Source: Streptomyces typhae (GTDB taxonomy: Bacteria; Actinomycetota; Actinomycetes; Streptomycetales; Streptomycetaceae). From it: DNA of 64,000 nucleotides. Below, piece after piece: positions 26,140 to 36,486 of this stretch. The notes under the pieces are model-generated. The model saw nothing but the letters and a program-made list of their open reading frames with translations. It was not told the DNA's origin and did no database searches. The stretch covers positions 248,001 through 312,000 of the forward strand of contig NZ_WPNZ01000005.1 in NCBI RefSeq assembly GCF_009755605.1, given 5' to 3'. The translations under genes were made by a program, and so were the position numbers. How positions within the stretch are numbered: position 1 is the stretch's first letter; the number at the start of each line of letters is the position of its first letter.

Positions 26140-27975
26140 GTGGACACGTATGCGGATCTGGTGTTTGTCGGCGGGCGAGTGGTCACGGTCGACGCGGAGT
26201 TCTCCGTCGCGTCGGCCCTGGCGGTCACCGGTGGACTCATCGGCGCCGTCGGCGGGCGGGACGACGTCGCCTCGCTCATCGGCCCCGACACCCGCGTCAT
26301 CGACCTGCGGGGGGCGACGCTGCTTCCCGGCATCAACGACTCCCACCTGCACGGATGTGCCTTCGGCATGGCGACGCCGCCGCTGTCCCTGGACCTCGGC
26401 CACCCCGCCGTGTCGTCCCTCGCGGACGTGGCCGATGCGGTACGGGAGGCCGTCGGGCGGGCCCCCGGCGGGCAGTGGGTCACCGGGCACGGCTGGGACA
26501 CGGGATACCTCGACGAGTGCGTCGCCGACCCGTCCCGGCTGCCCACCCGGCACGACCTCGACGCCGTCAGCCCGGACCACCCCGTCGTCCTGTACTCCTT
26601 CTCCGGGCACGCGACGTGGGTCAACTCCAAGGCCCTCGAACTCATCGGAATCGACCGTGACACGGTTGCCCCGCCCGGCGGCGCCATCGTCGCGGACGCG
26701 TCCGGAGAGCCGACCGGGCTGCTCCACGAAGGGGCCCAGGCCCTGATCCAGAACGCGCTGCCGCCGCTCAGCAGGCAGGAGCGGACCGACGCGATCCGTT
26801 CGAACCTCGCCGCGCTCGCCCGGCTCGGTGTGACCAGCTACACCGAGCCCGGTCTCGGCCCCGGCGGCGACGGCATCATGCGGGGCGCACTCGGCACGGA
26901 GACCCTGGACGTCTACCGTCAGCTCCTCGCCGACGGCGAACTGACCGCCCGCCTCGGCGTCCTGCTCCTGCCGACCGGCATGGCGAGCAGCGCCGAGGAG
27001 TTCGCCCACGTCCTCACCGGGCTCGGCGACCCGGGCGGCTCCGACCACTCCCGCGGGTCCGGTGCGTCCGGCGCACCTGGTACGTGCGGTGCGTCCCGTA
27101 CGGGTGGTGCGTCCCGTACGGGTGGTGCGTCCCGTACGGATGGTGCGTCCGGCGGCGCCGACCCGCGCCGCCTCGCGATCCTCGGGGTGAAGATCTTCGC
27201 CGACGGCATCGTCCCCAACAAGACGTCCTGGATGCACGAGCCGTACTCCGGCGGCGGCTGCGGCTCGCTGTGCGTCGGCGGCGAGACCGACGCCGAGCGG
27301 GTCGCCGAGATCGGCGCCATGATCCGGCACGCCCACGCCGCCGGGTACCAGCTCGGCGTCCACGTCACCGGCGACCGCGCCTGCGACACCGTCGCGGACG
27401 CCTTCGCCGCAGCGCTCGCCGAGCACCCGCGGCCCGACGCCCGGCACTACCTCATCCACGGCGACTTCCTTACCCCGCACAGCATGAAGGTGCTGGCCGC
27501 GCACGGCCTCGGCGTCAACATGAACCCCACCATCAAGTGGACGGTCGCGGACATGGAGGAGGAGTTCGTGGGCGCCGAACGGGCCGCGTACGCGTGGCCC
27601 TACCGCGACGCCGTCGACGCAGGAGTGCGCGTCGCGAGCGGGTCGGACGCGCCCGTCACGTACCCGGACTGGCGCCAGGGCGTCGCCACGATGGTGCTGC
27701 GCGAGTCGAAGGCGGCGGGCCGGGTCAGCGGCCCCGAGCAGCGCATCGGCCTGGCCGAGGCGATCCGCACGTACACCGTCGACGCGGCCTGGCAGGACTT
27801 CGCCGACGACTGGAAGGGCTCCCTGGAGCCGGGCAAGGTCGCCGACCTCTGTGTACTCGACGGGGACCTGCTCGCCGCCGATCCCCACGACATACCGGGG
27901 ATGCCCGTCGTCCTCACCGTCGTGGACGGACAGATCGTGCACGACACCCTTCGTGACGCACGACACCCTTCGTAA
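26140..27975 (+). CDS. YtcJ-like amidohydrolase (Amidohydro_3)
   Basis: This 611-residue metal-dependent hydrolase has the YtcJ layout: VDTYADLVFVGGRVVTVDAE, the metal motif LLPGINDSHLHG, a characteristic GHGWDTGYLDE segment, VKIFADGIVPNKTSWMHEPY, GVHVTGDRACDTVADAF (His ligand) and the terminal ASGSDAPV Asp. A Gly/Ser/Arg/Thr insertion at about residues 305-338 comes from a DNA minisatellite. GTG 26140 is preceded by GAGAGGA. The substrate is unknown. The last codons overlap direct repeats that continue to the next gene. Confidence 0.9.
   Translation: MDTYADLVFVGGRVVTVDAEFSVASALAVTGGLIGAVGGRDDVASLIGPDTRVIDLRGATLLPGINDSHLHGCAFGMATPPLSLDLGHPAVSSLADVADAVREAVGRAPGGQWVTGHGWDTGYLDECVADPSRLPTRHDLDAVSPDHPVVLYSFSGHATWVNSKALELIGIDRDTVAPPGGAIVADASGEPTGLLHEGAQALIQNALPPLSRQERTDAIRSNLAALARLGVTSYTEPGLGPGGDGIMRGALGTETLDVYRQLLADGELTARLGVLLLPTGMASSAEEFAHVLTGLGDPGGSDHSRGSGASGAPGTCGASRTGGASRTGGASRTDGASGGADPRRLAILGVKIFADGIVPNKTSWMHEPYSGGGCGSLCVGGETDAERVAEIGAMIRHAHAAGYQLGVHVTGDRACDTVADAFAAALAEHPRPDARHYLIHGDFLTPHSMKVLAAHGLGVNMNPTIKWTVADMEEEFVGAERAAYAWPYRDAVDAGVRVASGSDAPVTYPDWRQGVATMVLRESKAAGRVSGPEQRIGLAEAIRTYTVDAAWQDFADDWKGSLEPGKVADLCVLDGDLLAADPHDIPGMPVVLTVVDGQIVHDTLRDARHPS
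27088..27150. repeat. 18-bp in-frame minisatellite inside the amidohydrolase
   Basis: GGTGCGTCCCGTACG starts at 27088, 27106 and 27124, with a partial fourth at 27142 (exact 18-bp period). It encodes a GASRTG hexapeptide array in a surface loop. Confidence 0.95.
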
Positions 27976-27992
27976 TTCGCGACACCCTTCGT
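27942..27992. repeat. Three phased direct repeats (19-bp period)
   Basis: CGACACCCTTCGT occurs at 27942, 27961 and 27980, exactly 19 bp apart. It spans the 3' end of the amidohydrolase and the leader of the luxR gene. The spacing (just under two helical turns) and position suggest an operator array or a recent slippage duplication. Confidence 0.95.
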
Positions 27993-28029
27993 GATTGACG
28001 TATTCCGATCGCATGATCATCCTTGGGGG

Positions 28030-28758
28030 ATGGAGCGAGGAGCTGCGGACATCCTGGACGCGGCCGTCCATGTCCGTGCGGCCGCCAGAAGCGCCACGGC
28101 AGGCGCGCTCGGCCTCGACGCGGTCCTGACGGCGCTGTCGGACGTGATGGAGTACGACCACGCCTCCCTGGCCCGGTGGGATCCGCGGCGCAAGTGCCAC
28201 ACCACCCTGGCCGGAAGCTATCCCGCCGACGCCACGGCCTACATCGAGACCCGCCTCCACCGGGACCCGGTGTTCCCCGTGCTCCGCAGCCCCGCCCGGG
28301 GCGGACTCTGGCTCGGCGACGTCCCCCCGCACCTCCTGGCGGCCTCCCCGGGCTTCCAGGAGGTGCTTTCGCCCCTCGGCATCGAGGGCGGCGTGGCACA
28401 GTGCCTGTTCGCCGCCGACGGCCGGTACGTCGGCATGCTGAACGTCAGCACGCGCGGGCCGCGGCGCGCGCCCGGTCCGGCGCGCGCCGTCGTCACGCTG
28501 CTCACCGAGACGCTCGCCGCGGCCCTGGCCGCCGCCGTCCCCGCCGCGCACCCGCGGCGGCCCGGCGGTCTCTCGCCACGGGAGGTCGAGGTCCTCGCGG
28601 AACTGACCGCGGGCCGCACCAACCGCGAGATCGCCGAACGGCTGTACATCACGCCGCGCACCGTGGGCACCCACATCGAGCACATCCTCGCCAAGCTCGA
28701 CGTCCCCAACCGGGCGGCCGCCGCGGCCCGAGCGGCGGCCTGGGGGGTTGTGTCCTAG
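28030..28758 (+). CDS. LuxR-family regulator with GAF-like sensor
   Basis: The 242-residue protein has an N-terminal sensor domain (DVMEYDHASLARWDPRRKCH, RDPVFPVLRSPARGGLWLGD, GIEGGVAQCLFAADGRYVGM, GAF/autoinducer-like) and a C-terminal LuxR helix-turn-helix (GLSPREVEVLAELTAGRTNR, RTVGTHIEHILAKLDV). No receiver domain is present. ATG 28030 (MERGAAD) is preferred on family length; GTG 27991 is in frame but lies inside the last direct repeat. It may regulate the amidohydrolase upstream. Confidence 0.85.
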   Translation: MERGAADILDAAVHVRAAARSATAGALGLDAVLTALSDVMEYDHASLARWDPRRKCHTTLAGSYPADATAYIETRLHRDPVFPVLRSPARGGLWLGDVPPHLLAASPGFQEVLSPLGIEGGVAQCLFAADGRYVGMLNVSTRGPRRAPGPARAVVTLLTETLAAALAAAVPAAHPRRPGGLSPREVEVLAELTAGRTNREIAERLYITPRTVGTHIEHILAKLDVPNRAAAAARAAAWGVVS

Positions 28759-28761
28759 CAG

Positions 28762-29988
28762 TCACGTCCAAGGGGCTGCGACGTCGGCGTTCTTCGCCCG
28801 CATGTCCTTGCTGTCGAGCAGCTTCCTGCACAGCGCCCTGCCGAGGCCGGGCGCACGCATCAGGCGTCCCAGGCCCGCGCGCACGATCAGCTCCTTGCGG
28901 TCCTGCGGGGTGAACATCCGCCGCCCGGTGACCAGGGCGCTGTCCTGCTGGGTGCGGATGAACGGCCGCATCCGCGCCTCCCAGGCACGCAGCGCGCCGG
29001 GCACGTCGCCCACATGGCGCTGGAGCATGGTGCCGAGGAGCTCACCACCGGCGATTCCGCTGGAGACCCCCATGCCCGAGTACAGGGTCATGCACCAGGC
29101 CGCGTCCCCGATCAGCACGACACGGCCGCGGCGCCAACTGGGCATCCGCACCTGCTGCACCGAGTCGAAGAGGGCGTCAGAGGCCTGTTCGTAGCGGGTC
29201 AGCAGGCCTTCGAGGAGCGGACCTGCCGGCTCGGGTCCGAACGCGGCGCGCAGGGACGCGGCGGGCGGCCGGGCGAACTCGGCGTCGATGTCGCGGGTGC
29301 GGTACGAGAACAGCAGGCTCGGGGCCCGGTCGGCGAAGGGGAAGGCCCAGACCGAACGTCCCGGCTCGGCCAGGATCAGCCCGTCGGACAGACCGAATCC
29401 GTCGACCGGCCGGTCCAGGAGCGTGACGCCGATCATGTAGTCCAGCGGGCGCAGACACCGCCGGGCGTCGAAGGCGAGGCCGCGCACCGTGGAGCGCATG
29501 CCGTCGGCACCCACGACCAGGTCGAAACGTTCGTCCACGGTGGTGTCGGCCGCCGTGTCGCGCAGGGTCACGACCGCCCCGGAGCCGTCCTGGACGATGT
29601 GGGTCGGCACGGTGGAGAAGCGGATCTCCACGTCGTCGGGCAGCGCCGCGAACAGTCCCTGTTCCACATCGCCGCGCAGCAGCGGGCGGGGTCCGCCGTC
29701 GAAGGACCCGAGGTTCACCCTGGGCCGGCGGTTGCCGTTCCGGTCGACGTCGTACAGGGCGATCTGCGGGCCGCCGCGGTCGCCGATCCGCTCCAGTACG
29801 CCGAGCCGCCGCGCCGAGGCGACACCCGATCCGAACAGCGCGATGTAGTACCCGCCCGAGCGCCGGGCCGGCGCCCGCTCGACCACGACCGGGTCCCAGC
29901 CGACCTGCCGCAGCCGCACGGCGGCGGCCATGCCGGAGATCCCGAGACCGACCACGAGGGCCCGGCCTCCCTTGCGTATGTGAGACAT
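28762..29988 (-). CDS. FAD-dependent monooxygenase (class A)
   Basis: The 408-residue flavoprotein hydroxylase shows ALVVGLGISGMAAAVRLRQVG (FAD GxGxxG), DLVVGADGMRSTVRG (DG motif) and GRVVLIGDAAWCMTLYSGMG (GD motif). ATG 29988 gives the normal N-terminus. However, an in-frame ATG at 30093 has a much stronger ribosome site (GGGAGG) and would add 35 residues beginning MKTVLAGAGYAGTLASDR, which itself looks like the nucleotide-binding start of another oxidoreductase. It converges on the luxR gene with 3 bp between stops. The substrate is unknown. Confidence 0.88.
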   Translation of the reverse strand: MSHIRKGGRALVVGLGISGMAAAVRLRQVGWDPVVVERAPARRSGGYYIALFGSGVASARRLGVLERIGDRGGPQIALYDVDRNGNRRPRVNLGSFDGGPRPLLRGDVEQGLFAALPDDVEIRFSTVPTHIVQDGSGAVVTLRDTAADTTVDERFDLVVGADGMRSTVRGLAFDARRCLRPLDYMIGVTLLDRPVDGFGLSDGLILAEPGRSVWAFPFADRAPSLLFSYRTRDIDAEFARPPAASLRAAFGPEPAGPLLEGLLTRYEQASDALFDSVQQVRMPSWRRGRVVLIGDAAWCMTLYSGMGVSSGIAGGELLGTMLQRHVGDVPGALRAWEARMRPFIRTQQDSALVTGRRMFTPQDRKELIVRAGLGRLMRAPGLGRALCRKLLDSKDMRAKNADVAAPWT

Positions 29989-30256
29989 GGGGATGCCCCT
30001 TCTGCGGCCTGTGTGGGCCGGCCGCTTCGGTGTCGTCGGCCGGTCCGACGCCAGGGTCCCGGCGTAACCGGCGCCCGCCAAGACGGTCTTCATGGTGACC
30101 TCCCGCATCGACATGGGGCCGCTCCCGCCAGGGGAGGTGTGCATGAAGTACGACGAGGCGGTCCCTGGAAGTGTGAGGTGACTTCTGGGGACTGTGCGGG
30201 GAGGGCACCGGACGCCGGACGCCAGGTGTCACGGGGCAGGGGCTGGGCGTCGGTTG

Positions 30257-31546
30257 TCAGAAGAACTTGCCGGGGTCCTCCCGGCCCGCGGGCGAAGCGC
30301 TTTCGAGGCGGCGCGTGCGGTAGCTGTCGGCGTCGATGGTGACGACCTCGGCGTGGTGGGCGAGGCGGTCCACGGTCGCGGAGGCCGTCGCGCTGTCGCC
30401 GAACACCTCGTCCCATCGGCTCAGCGGCCGGTTGCCGGTGACGATCAGCGAGCCCCGCTCGTAGCGGTGCGAGACGAGCTGGAACAGGAGCTGGGCGACT
30501 TCGGAGTCGAAGGGCACATAGCCGACCTCGTCGACGACGAGCACCGGGTACGCGTCGAGGCGGGCCAGCTCCTTGCGGAGCCGCCCCGCGGCCTTGGCGT
30601 CCGCGAGCCGTGCGCCCCACTCGGCAGCCGTCGCGAACAGCACCTGGTGGCCGGCCTGGCAGGCCCGTACGCCGAGGGCCACCGCCAGGTGCGTCTTGCC
30701 CGTGCCGGGGCCGCCGAGCAGCACCACGTTCGCCTTGCGGGTGACGAAGTCGGCCTTCCCCAGGCGGGCGACGACATGGGGCTCGGGTGCGCGCAGCCGT
30801 CCCTCGTCGAACATCTCGAGGACCTTCCTGGCCGGGAACCCGGCGGCCTCGATGCGCTCCTCGGCCCCTGCCGTTCCGGCACCGCCCGCCCCCGGCTCCG
30901 CCGTCTCCGCGCGCTCATCGGCGGCCCTGCGGTCCCGCTGCGCCGGAATGACCACGGTCTGCGGGGTCTCCTTCACGGGGCGCGCCTTGACCTCGTGCGC
31001 CGCCATGGGCCCGGACATGTAGGCGAGGATGGCTGCGGAGGCGATGAACGCCATGTGGATGACCGTCCCCCACAGCAGGTCGTGCTTGGGCGTGTGGTGC
31101 ACGTCGACGAACATCTGGAGCAGATGCACCGACGAGATACCGACGATGGCGGTGGCCAGCTTCACCTTCAGCACGTTGGAATTGACGTGCGAAAGCCACT
31201 CCGGCTGGTCCCGGTGGCCCTGGAGGCCGATTCGCGAGACGAAGGTCTCGTACCCCCCGACGATCACCATGATGAGCAGGTTGGCGATCATCACCACGTC
31301 GACGAGCTTGAGGACCGCGAGCATGACGTGTGTCTCGTCCGCGTGTCCGCTGATGACGTGGTGGATGAGGTGCCACAACTCGTTGAAGAATTTGTAGACG
31401 TACACGCCCTGCGCGGCCACCAGGCCGAAGTACAAGGGGGCTTGGAGCCAGCGGGTCGCGAAGAGTGCGCACCCCAGGGTGGTCATGTTCGACGGGGACG
31501 AGGCGGAGCGGGACACAAGACCTCCAACGGCCGTAAGGCTCGTCAT
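30257..31546 (-). CDS. Chimeric ORF: UPF0114 membrane protein joined to IstB-like ATPase
   Basis: One open frame of 429 residues. Residues about 30-195 match UPF0114/YqhA (FATRWLQAPLYFGLVAAQGV, YKFFNELWHLIHHV, a DVVMIANLLIMVIVGGYETF helix, HVNSNVLKVKLATAIVGISS), with four membrane helices. After an Ala/Glu/Gly linker, residues about 235-425 match IstB, the AAA+ helper of IS21 transposition: LLGGPGTGKTHLAVALG (Walker A), PVLVVDEVGYVPFDS (Walker B) and IVTGNRPLSRWDEVFGDSA (sensor 1). The first 60-70 residues of IstB and the partner IstA are missing. It may be a decayed insertion sequence fused to a host gene. ATG 31546 has no clear ribosome site. Confidence 0.82.
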   Translation of the reverse strand: MTSLTAVGGLVSRSASSPSNMTTLGCALFATRWLQAPLYFGLVAAQGVYVYKFFNELWHLIHHVISGHADETHVMLAVLKLVDVVMIANLLIMVIVGGYETFVSRIGLQGHRDQPEWLSHVNSNVLKVKLATAIVGISSVHLLQMFVDVHHTPKHDLLWGTVIHMAFIASAAILAYMSGPMAAHEVKARPVKETPQTVVIPAQRDRRAADERAETAEPGAGGAGTAGAEERIEAAGFPARKVLEMFDEGRLRAPEPHVVARLGKADFVTRKANVVLLGGPGTGKTHLAVALGVRACQAGHQVLFATAAEWGARLADAKAAGRLRKELARLDAYPVLVVDEVGYVPFDSEVAQLLFQLVSHRYERGSLIVTGNRPLSRWDEVFGDSATASATVDRLAHHAEVVTIDADSYRTRRLESASPAGREDPGKFF

Positions 31547-31641
31547 TCTTGTGGTCCGCCGCCGACAATCTGAATTCGAGCCACTCGTTGGGATTAATAG
31601 AAATCCAGTCGGACAGGTCCTCCCAGCCGAGCGGCCCCGCG

Positions 31642-32190
31642 CTACACGAGGGTGTACATGACCGATCGCTCGTGCTTGTGGCGCTGGATGCGCCCCTTGG
31701 CGACCAGGGACTCAAGGGTGTTCCGCACCACCTGCGGTGTCGGACGGCGATCCGGGTGCTTCTCCAGGAGCTCGTCCCGCAGCTCCTTCGCCAGCCGGGG
31801 CTCGGCGTGGCCGGTGAGCAGGTCGAGCAGCAGGTCGCCCAGGAGCGGCCCCTTGCCCGCGGAGGCTGCCTTGCCCGTCGGCGCCGCCTTGTTCGCAGGA
31901 GCCGCCTTGCCCGCCGTCGCACGCTGTGCGGCCGCCGCTCCCGTGCCGCTCTCCCGCTTCGCTCGCGTGGCCGCGGGCTCGTCCTGGGTCTGCTCGGGCA
32001 GCCGGGAGGCATCCGCGAAACCTTCGTACCGCTCGGCGAGGGCGAGTATGTCCGTCAGCAGGGTTTCCTCCTGCTTCAACAGCTCGACCTGCCTGGCCAA
32101 CTCCTCCTGGCGCCTGCGGTTCTCCTCCAGTTCCGACGCGACCTGTTCCACGTACCGCGACCGGAGCTTGGCGGCTGACTGGCTGCTCAC
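31642..32190 (-). CDS. Coiled-coil protein with C-terminal winged-helix-like domain
   Basis: The 182-residue protein begins SSQSAAKLRSRYVEQVASEL and continues as a Glu/Arg/Gln-rich coiled coil (about 10-60). An Ala/Lys/Pro repeat linker (KAAPANKAAPTGKAASAGK) follows, then a C-terminal domain LLGDLLLDLLTG...TPQVVRNTLESLVAKGRIQR that reads as a winged helix (recognition helix plus basic wing). It is probably a DNA-binding regulator or nucleoid protein. GTG 32190 is chosen with GAGGGAG 8 nt upstream; ATG 32226 is in frame. The upstream region carries two CACA/TGTG palindromes. Confidence 0.75.
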   Translation of the reverse strand: MSSQSAAKLRSRYVEQVASELEENRRRQEELARQVELLKQEETLLTDILALAERYEGFADASRLPEQTQDEPAATRAKRESGTGAAAAQRATAGKAAPANKAAPTGKAASAGKGPLLGDLLLDLLTGHAEPRLAKELRDELLEKHPDRRPTPQVVRNTLESLVAKGRIQRHKHERSVMYTLV

Positions 32191-32304
32191 ACCGTTCACT
32201 CCCTCGATATGGATGATGCTGCGCATGGTACCCATGCCGAGGGTGTCGTGCAGGTGGGTGTGTGACGTCCTACGGTCGGACGTACATGACACCCACCCCG
32301 TGAC

Positions 32305-32339
32305 CACACGTGTGTCCACGGGTTATGGTCACACATGTG
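32305..32339. promoter_or_regulatory. Paired CACACGTGTG / CACATGTG palindromes
   Basis: CACACGTGTG (32305-32314) and CACATGTG (32332-32339, within TCACACATGTGA) have centres 26 bp apart, upstream of the coiled-coil gene. The second overlaps the end of the CGNR gene. Related sites occur before several other genes in the window. Confidence 0.6.
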
Positions 32340-32892
32340 AGGTGGCGGGTACGCTCTTCTTCCGTGCCCGGTAGGCCGCGGCCTTGATCTTGTTGCCGCA
32401 GGACTCCATACCGCACCACTGGCGCCGCATGCCCCGGGAGCGGTCGATGTAGACGCGGGTGCACTCCGGGTTGCCGCACTCCTTGAGGAGCGGGACGTCG
32501 GGTCCGCTGAGCACCTCGACGGCCTGCCGGGCGACGGTGGCGAGGGCCTGCCCGGGGGTGGCCTCGTTGTGCCGTCCGGCCAGGGAGAGCTGCGGTGTCA
32601 CGGGGGTCTCGCGGGCGGCGGCGTTCAGGACGGCCAGCGCCTCGCGGTCGAACTCCTCGCCGAGGCGGCGGTTGGTGATCAGCCGGTACACGGCCTCGCG
32701 GACGGTCGTGGCGTCACGGACGTCGTCCTCGCCGCCGGGCGTGATCGTGTCCACGAGCCCGGACTCGAGGTACCAGGCGTTGAGCCGCTCCGGGGTCACG
32801 AACATCTCGAACCGGGTCGAGCGCCGTGCGCGGAGCGTGGCCGCGAAGTCGAGGGCCGGATGTCCGCATACGAAAACATGGTCGAGATTCAC
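32329..32892 (-). CDS. CGNR zinc-finger/ABATE-domain regulator
   Basis: This 187-residue protein has an N-terminal ABATE-type domain (GHPALDFAATLRARR, LNAWYLESGLVD) and a C-terminal CGNR zinc finger with four Cys (CGNPECTRVYIDRSRGMRRQ...CGMESCGNK) followed by a basic tail AAAYRARKK. The family is presumed stress-responsive DNA-binding regulators. GTG 32892 is chosen (AGGAT upstream). The stop codon is part of the TCACACATGTGA palindrome. Confidence 0.88.
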   Translation of the reverse strand: MNLDHVFVCGHPALDFAATLRARRSTRFEMFVTPERLNAWYLESGLVDTITPGGEDDVRDATTVREAVYRLITNRRLGEEFDREALAVLNAAARETPVTPQLSLAGRHNEATPGQALATVARQAVEVLSGPDVPLLKECGNPECTRVYIDRSRGMRRQWCGMESCGNKIKAAAYRARKKSVPATSHV

Positions 32893-33006
32893 ATCACCAT
32901 CCTGACAGGTGACCCGCAGGAGGTGCAAGAATCGTCACCGCTCAGGGTGGTGCCGCGCGCCTGGACCGGCGCGCAGCCGGTTCTCGCCGGTCATCGGTCG
33001 GCCTGG

Positions 33007-33070
33007 CCGACGTTCAGCCAAGTCGACGTTCAGTCGGGTCGACGTTCTGCCGGGTCGACGTTCAGCTGGG
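33007..33070. repeat. 16-bp tandem repeat (four units)
   Basis: Units like TCGACGTTCAGTCGGG repeat four times at exact 16-bp spacing, with a decayed fifth to 33086. The array covers the stop codon of the ABC-F gene and extends downstream of it. Confidence 0.92.
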
Positions 33071-34714
33071 TCGATGCCCGCTAGGGTCGGCCCCCAGTCG
33101 GATCTCGCGGCCCCGCCACCGTCGGCGCAGCCAGCGGTCGTGGCTGGCCAGCACGATCGCACCCGGTCCGCTCCCCAGCGCCTCCTCCAGTTCGTCGCAC
33201 AGGCGCGGGGAGAGATGGTTCGTGGGCTCGTCGAGCAGCAACAGCCGGGGCGGGCGGGCGACCAGCAGGGCGAGCGCGAGCCGTCGGCGCTGTCCGACGG
33301 ACAGGTGGCCGACGGGTGTGTCCAGGTCCGCCGGGTGCAGCAGGCCGAGCGAGCCGAGCGGCACCTTCTCGGCGCGGGCCGGGCCCAGCGCCACGGCGTA
33401 GGTGTCGCGGACCGTGCGGTCGGGCCGGTCGAACACGGTGTCCTGGGCGAGGAGGCCCACCGTCAGGGCGTGCCGTCTGCGCACCACGCCCTCGGCGGCG
33501 ACCTGCCCGGCGAGCACGGCGAGCAGCGTGGACTTGCCCGCTCCGTTGCCGCCCGTGACCAGCAGCCGATCGGTATCCGACACCTGGAGGAAGTCCACGG
33601 CGAGACGGCCGGGCACCCGTACGTCGCGCAGCGAGACCAGAGGCGGTGCGTCCTGCGCGGCTTCCTGCGCCGTCCACGTCGGCGGCCCGGCCGCGAACCG
33701 CAGCGGCCGGGGCGGCTCGGCGACCTGGGCGCGCTCCAGTTCTCCCAGGCGCCGCGTGGCGTTGCGCACCCGGCGGGAGATCTGGTTCTGCACCCGGCCC
33801 GCGCGGTGGCCGTAGCCCATCTTCTCGTTGTCGCGCGGCCCGCGGTCCGGTGCGACCTGATGCGCGGTGACACCTGCCGCGTACCGCAGTCCCCGCAGTT
33901 CCTCCTGCTCCTCGGCGTACCGCCGTTCCCAGCGTGCCCGCTCGGCGCGCTTCGCGCCCAGATAGGCGCTGTAGTTGCCGCCGTGGCGGACCGGGCCGTC
34001 CACGGCCGGGTCCAGGTCGATCAGGTCGGTGCAGACGGCGTCGAGGAACGCGCGGTCGTGGCTGGCGGCGACGACGGTTCCGGGCAGGTCGCGGATGTGC
34101 TGTTCCAGGAACGCGGCGGCACCGTCGTCGAGGTGGTTGGTCGGCTCGTCGAGGAGCAGCGCCGAGGGCCGCCGGACGAGCAGCGCGGCGAGGGCGAGCC
34201 TGCCGCGCTGTCCGCCGGACAGCGAGCCGAGTGCGCGGTCGTGGCCGAGCGCGCCCAGGCCGAGGCCGTCGAGGACGAGGGCCGCGCGGCGGTCGGCGTC
34301 CCAGGACTCGCGGTCCTGGGCCTGTTCGAGCCGCCTGCCGTAGGAGTCGAGCAGTTCCTGGTGGCCGGGGGCGTCCTCGGGGACACGGGCGAGTGCGTCG
34401 CTGAGCCGTTCGAGCTCCGCGAGGTCGGCACGGGCCTCGCGGAGGGCCTCGTCGAGGACCGCTGCGATGGTCTCCTGCGCGTCGAAGGGCATCTCCTGGT
34501 GCAGGAAGCCGAGGTCGCGGGGGTGCGAGACGCTGCCCCCGTCGGGTTCCTCCACACCGGCGAGCACCCGCAGGAGGGTGGACTTGCCGACGCCGTTCTC
34601 CCCGATCAGACCGATGCGGTGGCCGGGCGACGCGGTCAGGGAAACGCCGTCGAGGACGCGTCGGCCGCCGAGGTCGCGTACGACGTCATGGGCGAGCAGA
34701 GCGGGTTCGGGCAC
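33062..34714 (-). CDS. ABC-F ATPase, antibiotic-resistance (ARE) type
   Basis: The 550-residue soluble protein has two ABC cassettes and no membrane domain. Cassette 1 has Walker A GENGVGKST, signature LSGGQRGRLAL and Walker B ALLLDEPTNHLD. Cassette 2 has GGNGAGKST, a variant signature LSVGQRRRLAL and LLLLDEPTNHLS. Between them lies a charged linker (about 240-320) that would reach the ribosomal E site. This matches Streptomyces self-resistance ABC-F proteins of the TlrC/OleB/CarA kind, which displace ribosome-bound drugs. GTG 34714 is chosen with GAGGGA 9 nt upstream. It is immediately downstream of a second, different ABC-F gene. Confidence 0.88.
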   Translation of the reverse strand: MPEPALLAHDVVRDLGGRRVLDGVSLTASPGHRIGLIGENGVGKSTLLRVLAGVEEPDGGSVSHPRDLGFLHQEMPFDAQETIAAVLDEALREARADLAELERLSDALARVPEDAPGHQELLDSYGRRLEQAQDRESWDADRRAALVLDGLGLGALGHDRALGSLSGGQRGRLALAALLVRRPSALLLDEPTNHLDDGAAAFLEQHIRDLPGTVVAASHDRAFLDAVCTDLIDLDPAVDGPVRHGGNYSAYLGAKRAERARWERRYAEEQEELRGLRYAAGVTAHQVAPDRGPRDNEKMGYGHRAGRVQNQISRRVRNATRRLGELERAQVAEPPRPLRFAAGPPTWTAQEAAQDAPPLVSLRDVRVPGRLAVDFLQVSDTDRLLVTGGNGAGKSTLLAVLAGQVAAEGVVRRRHALTVGLLAQDTVFDRPDRTVRDTYAVALGPARAEKVPLGSLGLLHPADLDTPVGHLSVGQRRRLALALLVARPPRLLLLDEPTNHLSPRLCDELEEALGSGPGAIVLASHDRWLRRRWRGREIRLGADPSGHRPS

Positions 34715-34802
34715 AGGGAACCGTCCCTCGTGGTCGGAGATCGTCGGAGATCGGCCCGCCGGGCGCACGGCCTCGGCGCGGGCCTCTGCACACGCCGGCG
34801 GT

Positions 34803-36437
<1,635 letters not shown>

Positions 36438-36459
36438 GGAGGTGACCTCGGAGGCTTGC

Positions 36460-36486
36460 GGGCAGACAGACCTCTGCCCTGGGCAG
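36460..36486. promoter_or_regulatory. Possible attenuator in the ABC-F leader
   Basis: Three mutually complementary 6-mers, GGGCAG (36460-36465), CTGCCC (36474-36479) and GGGCAG (36481-36486), allow two exclusive hairpins just upstream of the minus-strand start. Leaders of ABC-F resistance genes often use such switching. No leader peptide was confirmed. Confidence 0.35.

Noticed and set aside
25888-28683. 931-codon minus-strand ORF
   Set aside because: Spans two well-supported plus-strand genes and has only low-complexity translation.
30145-31546. Intact IS21-family insertion sequence
   Set aside because: Only part of IstB is present; no IstA and no terminal inverted repeats or target duplication were found by eye.
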